NCBI GenBank assembly: GCA_934098455.1
Contig: CAKOOU010000027.1
Span: forward strand, 1-15,279
Direction: 5' to 3'
Length of the DNA: 15,279 nucleotides
Source: an uncultured Bacilli bacterium
GTDB taxonomy: Bacteria; Bacillota_I; Bacilli_A; RF39; UBA660
Shown: positions 1 through 6,177 of the stretch, one piece after another
Layout of the letters: each line of letters opens with the position of its first letter
Position numbering within the stretch: position 1 is the stretch's first letter
Made by a program: the position numbers and the translations under genes
Notes under the pieces: model-generated
The model's database searches: none
The model's input: only the letters and a program-made list of their open reading frames with translations
Told to the model about the DNA's origin: nothing

Positions 1-306
1 TTAACAAATATAGAAAGAGGTTGTTTAATATTTGTGGAAAATGATGTTGAAAAACTTAAATATGAAATAAAAAATGATAATATAGAAAGGATGATAGAAA
101 TGTTTAAGATGGTATATGAAGATGGTAAAATATTTCCAGTATTCAACGAAGAACAATTCCATGAAAATGAAAAAAAGGAAATGTTTGAGCAAGGCCAGGA
201 GAAAAAACAATTTGATATAGCAAGAATACTTAAGAAGAGAAATTTTTCAAATAAAGATATTATTGATATAACAAATTTATCTGAAGAGCAAGTTATGAAT
301 TTATAA
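1..306 (+). CDS. C-terminal part of an Rpn/PD-(D/E)XK-family putative transposase-nuclease (left-truncated)
   Basis: The frame is open from base 1 to the TAA at 304-306, so the true start lies left of the window; the GTG at 34 is not preceded by a ribosome binding site and is probably internal. The visible 101 residues are charged and helical and end in a short helix-turn-helix-like tail (ARILKKRNFSNKDIIDITNL followed by SEEQV). Such an 'x-ILKK-x-(5)-IxxITxLSxEQV' tail is the usual C-terminus of the Rpn family (recombination-promoting nuclease, annotated as PD-(D/E)XK nuclease family transposase). The nuclease core is not in the window, so activity cannot be judged. The family assignment rests on tail resemblance only. 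No functional link to the downstream secretion genes is apparent, and a promoter separates them. Confidence 0.6.
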   Translation, partial: LTNIERGCLIFVENDVEKLKYEIKNDNIERMIEMFKMVYEDGKIFPVFNEEQFHENEKKEMFEQGQEKKQFDIARILKKRNFSNKDIIDITNLSEEQVMNL

Positions 307-319
307 CTGTTCTTTTTTA
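291..319 (+). terminator. Weak intrinsic terminator after the Rpn-like gene
   Basis: AGTTAT (291-296) and ATAACT (303-308) can form a 6-bp stem with a 6-nt loop, followed by a T-rich run at 310-319. The stem overlaps the stop codon of the Rpn-like gene. It has only one G-C pair at most positions of interest, so it is a weak candidate; its position between a gene end and a new promoter supports it. Confidence 0.4.
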
Positions 320-354
320 TTTTACATATTTTTTAAAAACTTTACATTAAAATA

Positions 355-382
355 TTGCAAACTTGATTATATTTGATATAAT
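355..382 (+). promoter_or_regulatory. Sigma-A-type promoter for the pseudopilin/CpaE-like unit
   Basis: TTGCAA (355-360) lies 16 bp before TATAAT (377-382). The TATAAT is preceded by TGA, making an extended -10 (TGnTATAAT). Transcription would start near 389, about 30 bases before the ATG at 419. Position after the Rpn-like gene's end and before three co-directional closely spaced genes fits a unit promoter. Confidence 0.65.
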
Positions 383-418
383 TTTTATAGATATAATAAG
401 AAAGGATATGATATATAT

Positions 419-673
419 ATGAAAGAAGCAAGTGGAGAATTAAGTATGACTGCAGTAGCAGTAGTTGCAATAGCAGCAGTAGGAGTGTTATTTACAACTG
501 TTATTTGGCCTAATATAAAAAATTCTTTAAAAAGAAATCAAATGTGTGCAAATGCTGTTGGATGCGTTTGTGATGGTGCTACATGTAATTGTACATATTA
601 TGAGGATGAGAAAGATAAAACTGGAACTCCTGTAGTTTGTGATAATCCAGAAAAAACTAAAACTAAAAAGTGA
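419..673 (+). CDS. Small cysteine-rich pseudopilin-like membrane protein
   Basis: An 84-residue protein with a 6-residue leader (MKEASG), one hydrophobic segment at about residues 11-31, and a short extracytoplasmic tail. The tail has six cysteines (43, 49, 51, 56, 58, 74) and a Lys/Thr-rich end. The short charged leader ending in Gly followed directly by a hydrophobic helix resembles a type IV/Tad pseudopilin, but the helix lacks the usual Glu at +5; Glu is at +1 if cleavage follows Gly6. The start is the ATG at 419, with AAAGGA at 401-406, a rather long 12-nt spacing; the ATG at 408 is out of frame. It is the first gene of a unit with the TadE-like gene (11 bases downstream, whose ribosome binding site overlaps this stop) and the CpaE-like gene. 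Role in a pilus or secretion filament is inferred. Confidence 0.6.
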   Translation: MKEASGELSMTAVAVVAIAAVGVLFTTVIWPNIKNSLKRNQMCANAVGCVCDGATCNCTYYEDEKDKTGTPVVCDNPEKTKTKK

Positions 674-684
674 GGTAATAAAAT

Positions 685-1164
685 ATGAGAGAGGCAATTG
701 GAGGAACTTGGCTATTTGGGTTGGTAATAACATTTATAGTGTTCTTTGCCTCTTTTTTAGCTATTTCCGTAAATTATAGTAAAGCATTTAATGTAAAAAA
801 TAATATAGTTGATATGATTAGTAAGTATGAAGGTAATAATTGTAATGCTAGAATTAAAATTGGTAATTACTTAAATGATGTTGGTTACCTAGTTAGTGGT
901 GATTGTGGAAGTATAGATGGTGTAGAATATGAACCTTATGACTTAAAAGGAAATAAACTTGCATCAGGTAAAAAAGGTTATTATTGTATAGCTAAAACAG
1001 ATACTGGGAGTAATACTGATATTAGTAAATCATATTATAGGGTTATAGTATTCTTTAGAGTTGATTTACCTGTTATAGGTAATTTAACTACATTTAGAAT
1101 AAAAGGTGAAACAGAATCAATATATTATGCTAAGGATCAAAGTACTGTAAGTACTTGTAGTTAG
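685..1164 (+). CDS. TadE-like pseudopilin
   Basis: A 159-residue protein with a leader starting MREAIG, one N-terminal membrane segment (about 9-29), then a Tyr/Asn-rich amphipathic stretch (VNYSKAFNVKNNIVDMI) and a soluble extracytoplasmic domain of roughly 110 residues with four cysteines (53, 74, 101, 158). This layout, single N-terminal helix, 'NYSKAFNVKNxIV' continuation and a beta-rich tail ending in a 'V-x-LPVIG..F.I.GETESI' block, is that of Tad-locus minor pseudopilins (TadE/TadF-like). The ribosome binding site GAGGT (672-676) overlaps the previous stop, with 8 nt to the ATG, so the two are probably translationally coupled. The leader M-[KR]-E-A-x-G is shared with the preceding protein. 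Family placement is by architecture; detailed similarity was not tested. Confidence 0.6.
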   Translation: MREAIGGTWLFGLVITFIVFFASFLAISVNYSKAFNVKNNIVDMISKYEGNNCNARIKIGNYLNDVGYLVSGDCGSIDGVEYEPYDLKGNKLASGKKGYYCIAKTDTGSNTDISKSYYRVIVFFRVDLPVIGNLTTFRIKGETESIYYAKDQSTVSTCS

Positions 1165-1174
1165 GGGATAAAAT

Positions 1175-2212
1175 ATGAATGTTATAGTTAGTAATGAAAG
1201 AAGAAATGAACTTAGTACACTTAATATAGATATAATAAAATCTGTAGAAGGAGTTTATAGTGTAGAAGAATTAATAGGTATGTTTACTAATTTTTTCTTT
1301 AATAAAATGATATTAGATATTACTAGTATAAAAGATTATAATGATTATAGTAATTTAAAAAAATTATTTACTAATATTGATTCTAATAAAGTAATTGTTT
1401 ATTTAAATGATAGTACTAATAATAAAGAATATATAAGTGATTTAATAACTTTAGGTGTATATAATTTTACTATTAATTTTAATGAAATAATGGAATTATT
1501 TAATAATCCTAAGACTTATAATGATGTAAGTAATTTACAAATAAGTAAAAATACATATGATGTTAATAAAGAGATAGATCAAGAATTAGGTATAAATCAA
1601 GAAAATAAAGAATTTACTTTTGAAGATTTTATATTACCTGGTGAGTATGATGGAAATAAGAAAATTATAGGTGTAGTAAATCTTACAGAACATGCTGGAG
1701 CTACTACATTGGTTGTGCAAATGATTAAACAGTTAAACATTAAATATAAAGCTATAGGTATAGAGATGAATAAACAAGATTTTATTTTCTTTAATACTCC
1801 TAATCTATATTCATGTATGTCAAAAGATGAAGTGCTTAGAAAAATTAAAGAACATAAAGATATTGATGCTGTTATAGTAGATTTAAATAATTATGATTAT
1901 AAAGAATTTTGTACAGATGTAATATATTTAATTGAACCTGGTATTATTAAAATAACTAAATTACTTAAAAGAAATGGTAAAGTATTTGAAGAATTAAGTG
2001 GTTCTAAAATTGTTTTAAATAGAACAAATATGGATGATAGTAATGTAAATGAATTTGAAGTAGAAACTAGATGTAAGATATTTAGTTTAGTATCTAATTT
2101 TAGAGATAATTTAGATAGAGTAATTAGTGTAGATAAATTATTAGTTAAATTAGGATATGTTAAGTTGGGTGATAATTTGAAAAAAAGAGGATTATTTAGT
2201 AAATTTCGTTAA
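1175..2212 (+). CDS. CpaE/MinD-like protein with degenerate P-loop
   Basis: A 345-residue soluble protein. Residues 1-110 look like a degenerate response-regulator (receiver) fold: IVSN at 4-7, KMILDI at 44-49, KVIVYL at 72-77 and LITLGVYNF at 90-98. Residues 162-320 resemble the SIMIBI/MinD ATPase of CpaE: beta strand IIGVVNL (164-170), a P-loop-like TEHAGATTL (171-179), and a Walker-B-like strand DAVIVDL (231-237). Both P-loop lysines are absent; the position of the catalytic Lys is Ala176. ATP hydrolysis is therefore doubtful. CpaE proteins place and organise Tad pilus assembly at the membrane. Here it follows two pseudopilin-like genes, 10 bases after the second, with AGGGG at 1163-1167. 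No TadA/CpaF motor gene is in the window. It might alternatively be a VirC1-like positioning factor for the secretion machine downstream. Confidence 0.65.
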   Translation: MNVIVSNERRNELSTLNIDIIKSVEGVYSVEELIGMFTNFFFNKMILDITSIKDYNDYSNLKKLFTNIDSNKVIVYLNDSTNNKEYISDLITLGVYNFTINFNEIMELFNNPKTYNDVSNLQISKNTYDVNKEIDQELGINQENKEFTFEDFILPGEYDGNKKIIGVVNLTEHAGATTLVVQMIKQLNIKYKAIGIEMNKQDFIFFNTPNLYSCMSKDEVLRKIKEHKDIDAVIVDLNNYDYKEFCTDVIYLIEPGIIKITKLLKRNGKVFEELSGSKIVLNRTNMDDSNVNEFEVETRCKIFSLVSNFRDNLDRVISVDKLLVKLGYVKLGDNLKKRGLFSKFR

Positions 2213-2217
2213 AAATA

Positions 2218-2245
2218 TTGACATATAAGAAATAAATATTATAAA
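2218..2245 (+). promoter_or_regulatory. Consensus promoter for the first VirB2-like pilin gene
   Basis: A perfect TTGACA (2218-2223) is followed after 16 bp by TATAAA (2240-2245). The predicted start near 2252 gives a short leader to the AGAGG ribosome binding site (2264-2269) and ATG at 2276. It begins just after the CpaE-like stop codon, so the pilin gene is transcribed at least partly on its own. Confidence 0.75.
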
Positions 2246-2275
2246 ATAGATGTGTAAAGAAAGAAGAGGTATATT

Positions 2276-2629
2276 ATGAGTTTATTAAGTTTAGGTGCAA
2301 CATTTGATGTTGGTGAATTTTGTAGTAATATGAAAGATTTATTAAGAGTAGTTGGATGGGTATTAGTGATTTTTAAATTTGCAATTCCTATATTAATTAT
2401 AGCATTGGGAGCATTTGATTTTGGTAAAGCAGTTGTAGCAGAAAAAGAAGATGAAATAAAGAAACAAACTAAGAGATTAATTATGAGAGTAGTTGCTGGT
2501 GTTTTGATTTTCTTATTACCAAATATAATTATATTTATATTTAGAGTTGCGGCACCTGGTTATGAAGATAATAAGGATCAATTTGATGTTTGCGAAAAAT
2601 GTGTATTATCTCCAAGTCAATGTAATTAA
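2276..2629 (+). CDS. VirB2-like T4SS pilin (paralogue 1)
   Basis: A 117-residue protein with two hydrophobic helices (about 24-47 and 69-90) separated by a strongly charged loop (51-68, KxxKxxxKR), the VirB2/TrbC pilin topology with loop inside and both ends outside. The pattern 'IPIL-IIALGAFDFGKA ... FLLPNIIIF' recurs in the next gene's product, so the two are paralogues. No cleavable signal peptide is evident. Four cysteines (16, 106, 109, 116) all lie in the predicted extracytoplasmic ends. The gene has its own strong promoter and is followed by an intrinsic terminator, an arrangement suited to making a major structural subunit in excess over the machine components. The product is presumably polymerised or inserted with the VirB6-like channel. 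Assignment by topology and paralogy. Confidence 0.7.
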   Translation: MSLLSLGATFDVGEFCSNMKDLLRVVGWVLVIFKFAIPILIIALGAFDFGKAVVAEKEDEIKKQTKRLIMRVVAGVLIFLLPNIIIFIFRVAAPGYEDNKDQFDVCEKCVLSPSQCN

Positions 2630-2639
2630 AAAATAAAAT

Positions 2640-2663
2640 AAAACAACTTTACTGTTGTTTTTT
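2640..2663 (+). terminator. Intrinsic terminator after the first VirB2-like gene
   Basis: AAAACAAC (2640-2647) and GTTGTTTT (2654-2661) form a perfect 8-bp stem with loop TTTACT, running into a T tract to 2663. It lies 11 bases past the stop codon and separates the first pilin gene from the long operon. Confidence 0.75.
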
Positions 2664-2676
2664 ATTATGATATAAT
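2648..2676 (+). promoter_or_regulatory. Promoter for the long T4SS operon, overlapping the terminator
   Basis: TATAAT at 2671-2676 is preceded by TGA (extended -10), and TTTACT at 2648-2653, the terminator's loop, sits 17 bp upstream as a -35-like element. A second TATAAT at 2685-2690 is an alternative -10. Either would serve the gene at 2720 (GAGGA at 2709-2713) and the tightly spaced genes that follow to 12431. Confidence 0.55.
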
Positions 2677-2719
2677 TTTATGTGTATAATAGTATTTTAT
2701 TTTGGAATGAGGAATATTA

Positions 2720-3073
2720 ATGAAAAAAAATAAAATCATAAAAATATTTATGTGTTTATATTTAGTAATGTTTGGTTTTAAAACGATAGTTTTAGCTGAT
2801 ACATCTGTTGAGTGTAGTGATTGGGGTAGGGCTAAACAAGATATGCAAAATTTATTTAATTTATTAAAAATAATTGTTCCTTTACTTGTTATAGGATTAA
2901 GTAGTTATGATTTTATTAAAGCGATTACTTCTAAAGAGGATAAAGGTTTAAAAAAAGCATTTAATACATTTTTAAAAAGATTAGGGTATGCTGTTATTTT
3001 CTTTTTCTTACCAACAATAATTAATCTACTAATGGATTTAGTTGCTGATGGGAAAGATATTTGTATAGAGTAG
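2720..3073 (+). CDS. VirB2-like T4SS pilin (paralogue 2, with signal peptide)
   Basis: A 117-residue protein with a basic N-terminus (KKNKIIK), a signal-peptide hydrophobic core and a likely cleavage after VLA (26/27). Two membrane helices follow (about 49-65 and 86-107) with a Lys-rich loop between. The block 'VPLLVIGLSSYDFIKA ... FFFLPTIINLL' aligns with the preceding VirB2-like protein. The mature form has one Cys near each end (32, 115), both predicted outside, a pairing shared in outline with the paralogue. It begins the long operon; the next gene's ribosome binding site (TAGGAG) overlaps its stop. It could be the true pilin or a minor subunit; the sequence alone does not decide which paralogue is structural. 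Confidence 0.72.
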   Translation: MKKNKIIKIFMCLYLVMFGFKTIVLADTSVECSDWGRAKQDMQNLFNLLKIIVPLLVIGLSSYDFIKAITSKEDKGLKKAFNTFLKRLGYAVIFFFLPTIINLLMDLVADGKDICIE

Positions 3074-3083
3074 GAGTGATTGT

Positions 3084-5303
3084 ATGAATTTGTTTTCATT
3101 GGGGGTAAACATATTATTTAGTTGGCTTGGTAATTTTGTTTCAGATGTTTGGACACAAATATGGGTATCATTAAATGGATTAGTATATGGAACTATTACT
3201 TTGCTATATAGAGTTTTTGTTGCAATTGCAAATGTAAATTTATTTGATAAGGACATTTTTAATAAGTTTACTGAAAGAATGTATTTAGTGGTTGGCATTG
3301 CAATGTTGTTTATATTTGCTTATAATTTAGTATTAATGATAATTAATCCTGAAGATAAGAAAAGTACTGGTCAAATGACTAAGTTAGTTAAAGAAACAAT
3401 TATTTCGCTCGTATTAGTTGTTCTTTTACCAACGATGTTTAATTATATGGCAATATTTCAGAAGAATATTTTAGACTCACAAATTATTACAAAGATAATT
3501 TTTGGTAATGGTATTGATTTAAGTACTGATGATTGTAATAAGTATGAGAATGTTAAATCTGATGTTGTTACTTCTAATAAGTCATTAGTTGATGCGTGTG
3601 ACGAATATAAAGATTTATCACCCTCTATAAAAGGGGCATATACATTAACGCCAACATTGTTTACTGCTTTTTTGTATCCTAATAATTTTTCAATAAATCA
3701 ATGTAGAAACTATTTGCTAAATGGAGAAAATACTATTGAAAGTTCCGATGAAAAAGAACTTTGTGAAAATTATTATGTTGGTTTTCTAATGAGTAATTTT
3801 ACTGGAAATATAAATTATTTATTTAATAGTGGTATAACTAATACTTTAAAGAAAAATAGTCAAGAAACTTTATCATTTAATTATTTATTAGCTTTTGTTG
3901 CAGGTATAATTGCAATAATTATGTTTGCTAGTTATACAATAATGATTGGTGTTAGAGTTGCTAAATTAGGCTTTTTAGAATTGATAGCTCCTATTCCTGT
4001 TATGATGAGAATTATTCCTAAACAAAAGGAAGCCTTATTTGATAAATGGGTTAAAGAGTTAAAAAATACTTATTTAGATATTTTTATAAGGATGATAATT
4101 ATTAATTTCGCTTTGTATGCTGTATCTTTAGTTCCGGGAGTTATTGACCAATTAAGTGGTGCTGGAGATGATAATCAAGCAGTTGTATTACTTGCAAAAG
4201 CAGTTGTTATATTAGGTATATTGCAATTTGCTAAAGAAACTCCTACACTTATTAAAGAATTCTTTGGTAGTAGTGGAAGATTTAGTATTAAAGGTGGATT
4301 TGATCAATGGAAAAGTGCTGCGTCTAAGCCATTAGGACTTGGAGCAGCAGCTATTGGTTCTGGAATATTAGGTGCAAGTAGAAATTTTTATTCAAAAGGT
4401 GATTGGAAGGATTTATCAACTAAGGAGAAATTTGGTGCCATTAAAAGTGGAGTTGCTGGACTCGGCAGTGGATTGGTTCGAGGGGCATATGCCGGATATA
4501 AAAATGGCGTTACAAAAAGTAAAGATACTATAAATTCTACTGTAGATAAGATTGAAGCGCAAAGAGATAAGCATAAAGCTATACATGATAATGGATATTT
4601 TAATACTATCAAACATGGTGCGGGTGAAAAATTATCTGATTTTAAAGATTATATGAAAGGTGATATTGCTTCATCAGAAATGGGTAGTGTTGCTAATAAT
4701 ATAATGTCTTTGATAAGTGGTATGGAAGGTGATTTTTCGAGTGCAAATATAAAAAATATTGAAGCAGGGCGTTCTGAAATAATGAAAAATTTCAATGCCG
4801 ATAAAGATTTCGATTTTAATGGTAAACATTATCATAAAAATGAAGATGGTACTTGGAGTGACGGTACAACTAATGATATAATGCATGGAAAATTAAGTAA
4901 ATTGATTGTTGGAACATTCAAAGATAGATTGGCTGAAGCATACGGACAAAATACTGCTAAAGCTGGAATAAGTCAAGGTTTTGATAGAGCTAATGATAGT
5001 TTAATGAGAAGTTTGCGAGATTCGTTACCTCAATTAGGTGAAGAATTTACAGATGCTTTGTTTGGTGATGGGTCTTACTTATCAGACACTTTTAGTGTCA
5101 CTAACATGGCACAATTAGAAGGAAAGATGTCTGAATTATTACAAACAAGTAATAAAACAAATGAACAAATAGAAAAGGACAGGGCTACTATATATAAAAT
5201 TAATGATGAAATAAAAACTGCTGCAAAAGGTATAAAACTTAGTAATGATCAAGCTATAAAAGCACAAAATGCTGCTAAAGAAAAAAATAGTGGTAAAAAA
5301 TAG
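3084..5303 (+). CDS. VirB6/TrbL-like polytopic channel protein with long soluble C-terminus
   Basis: A 739-residue protein. Hydrophobic segments lie near residues 27-55, 65-87, 106-124, 267-292, 296-312, 333-351 and 366-383. Between the third and fourth is a hydrophilic, probably extracytoplasmic, domain (about 125-265) with four cysteines (151, 172, 207, 227). The block 'VGVRVAKLGFLELIAPIPV'-like region (289-316, IGVRVAKLGFLELIAPIP) followed by a basic stretch with KQK and W332 is typical of VirB6/TrbL channel proteins of Gram-positive secretion systems. After residue 390 comes a Gly/Ala/Ser-rich segment (to about 480) and then some 260 charged, helical residues ending in Lys, probably cytoplasmic. 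It forms part of the inner-membrane channel with the VirB3- and VirB4-like proteins encoded next. Confidence 0.75.
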   Translation: MNLFSLGVNILFSWLGNFVSDVWTQIWVSLNGLVYGTITLLYRVFVAIANVNLFDKDIFNKFTERMYLVVGIAMLFIFAYNLVLMIINPEDKKSTGQMTKLVKETIISLVLVVLLPTMFNYMAIFQKNILDSQIITKIIFGNGIDLSTDDCNKYENVKSDVVTSNKSLVDACDEYKDLSPSIKGAYTLTPTLFTAFLYPNNFSINQCRNYLLNGENTIESSDEKELCENYYVGFLMSNFTGNINYLFNSGITNTLKKNSQETLSFNYLLAFVAGIIAIIMFASYTIMIGVRVAKLGFLELIAPIPVMMRIIPKQKEALFDKWVKELKNTYLDIFIRMIIINFALYAVSLVPGVIDQLSGAGDDNQAVVLLAKAVVILGILQFAKETPTLIKEFFGSSGRFSIKGGFDQWKSAASKPLGLGAAAIGSGILGASRNFYSKGDWKDLSTKEKFGAIKSGVAGLGSGLVRGAYAGYKNGVTKSKDTINSTVDKIEAQRDKHKAIHDNGYFNTIKHGAGEKLSDFKDYMKGDIASSEMGSVANNIMSLISGMEGDFSSANIKNIEAGRSEIMKNFNADKDFDFNGKHYHKNEDGTWSDGTTNDIMHGKLSKLIVGTFKDRLAEAYGQNTAKAGISQGFDRANDSLMRSLRDSLPQLGEEFTDALFGDGSYLSDTFSVTNMAQLEGKMSELLQTSNKTNEQIEKDRATIYKINDEIKTAAKGIKLSNDQAIKAQNAAKEKNSGKK

Positions 5304-5315
5304 GAGGAATAAAAA

Positions 5316-5633
5316 GTGGATAATAATGGTTATTTAATACCGGCTAATTCAAAGAAGTCTATGTTGATATTGGGGTTCTTTAATGTAGTTGATTTGATAA
5401 TATTTGGTACAGGTGTGGCGCTAACATTTATACTTTTGGTGTTACCTACACCTAAAGATACTTTAAAACAAATGGTGTTTATTATAACGCCTGCATTGAT
5501 TGGAGCATTTTTGGTTCTTCCTGTTCCAAATCATCATAATATAAGAACATTTATAAAAAATATATATATGTATTATTCAAATAGAAGAACATATTTTTGG
5601 AGAGGTTGGTGTTTAAATCGTGGCAAAAAATAA
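5316..5633 (+). CDS. PrgI/VirB3-like T4SS membrane protein
   Basis: A 105-residue protein with the features of the PrgI family, the Gram-positive counterpart of VirB3. The N-terminal motif is YLIPANSKKSMLILGFF, followed by helices at about 22-43 and 50-70. A short 'PNHHN' linker precedes an amphipathic basic tail with SNRRTYFWRGW (89-98). VirB3-type proteins bind VirB4 and anchor it to the membrane, and the VirB4 N-terminal gene follows immediately, overlapping by 14 bases. The start is GTG at 5316, set by a perfect AGGAGG at 5302-5307 with 8 nt spacing that overlaps the stop of the VirB6-like gene. Confidence 0.8.
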   Translation: MDNNGYLIPANSKKSMLILGFFNVVDLIIFGTGVALTFILLVLPTPKDTLKQMVFIITPALIGAFLVLPVPNHHNIRTFIKNIYMYYSNRRTYFWRGWCLNRGKK

Positions 5634-6177
5634 TACTAGTAAATATACTGAAGATTGGGTTCCAATTAAACTTATTAAAGATGGAATGATTAGACTAGAT
5701 AATGATTATTTAATTACTGGAATAAGGATTGAACCTAAAAATATTTTTATACTTGATTATCAAGAACAAAATAATATTATATTTAATCTAAGAAATTTCT
5801 ATAATGTTATAGATTATGAATTTTGGTTGGTTGTTTGTGATAGGCCTGTAGATATTAATATGTATCTAGCTCAATTACAATTAATGTTTGCTAATAATCA
5901 AAGTCAACAAATTAGAAAACTTATTCAACAAGATATAGATAAAGGTGAAAGTTTTAGAGGAAGTACAGTAAATGCTGTAGATACTGAATATTATATTTTG
6001 TTTAGAGATAAAAAAAGTGAAATATTACAAAAAAGAATTCATACTTTGATAAGTAATTTAGCAACTTGTGGTTTAAATTCAAGACAAGTTAGTGATGATG
6101 ATTTAAGGGTTATAATTGATAGTTTCTTTAATGGAAATGTTAAAACAGAGTTTGGGACGGTGATGAGTAGTGTCTAA
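5620..6177 (+). CDS. VirB4 N-terminal domain protein (separate gene)
   Basis: A 185-residue protein that matches the N-terminal domain of VirB4/TcpF-type ATPases: 'DWVPIKLIKDGMIRLDNDYL' (11-30), then 'GIRIEPKNIFILDYQEQNNI', an alpha/beta block and a second beta element ('DTEYYILFRDKK'). It has no P-loop. In most systems this domain is fused to the ATPase; here it stops at residue 185 and the rest follows as a separate overlapping gene in the +1 frame. The start GTG at 5620 overlaps the PrgI-like gene by 14 bases; GGAGAGG (5599-5605) is a somewhat distant ribosome binding site, so translation may be coupled. The N-terminal domain of VirB4 mediates membrane and VirB3 contacts, so a two-part motor is plausible. 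Confidence 0.72.
   Translation: MAKNNTSKYTEDWVPIKLIKDGMIRLDNDYLITGIRIEPKNIFILDYQEQNNIIFNLRNFYNVIDYEFWLVVCDRPVDINMYLAQLQLMFANNQSQQIRKLIQQDIDKGESFRGSTVNAVDTEYYILFRDKKSEILQKRIHTLISNLATCGLNSRQVSDDDLRVIIDSFFNGNVKTEFGTVMSSV

Noticed and set aside
34..36. GTG at 34 as the start of a 90-residue gene
   Set aside because: The frame is open to base 1 and there is no ribosome binding site before it; the sequence reads as the C-terminus of a longer protein.
419..673. Alternative genetic code with TGA as Trp
   Set aside because: TGG is used freely for Trp, and reading through the TGA at 671 would run over the next ribosome binding site and out of frame with the next gene.
527..733. Minus-strand open frames opposite the pseudopilin genes, and similar ones at 3038-3298, 4388-4612, 8745-8936 and 9112-9297
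   Set aside because: They lack ribosome binding sites, lie wholly or mostly opposite well-supported genes and their compositions mirror the sense codons.
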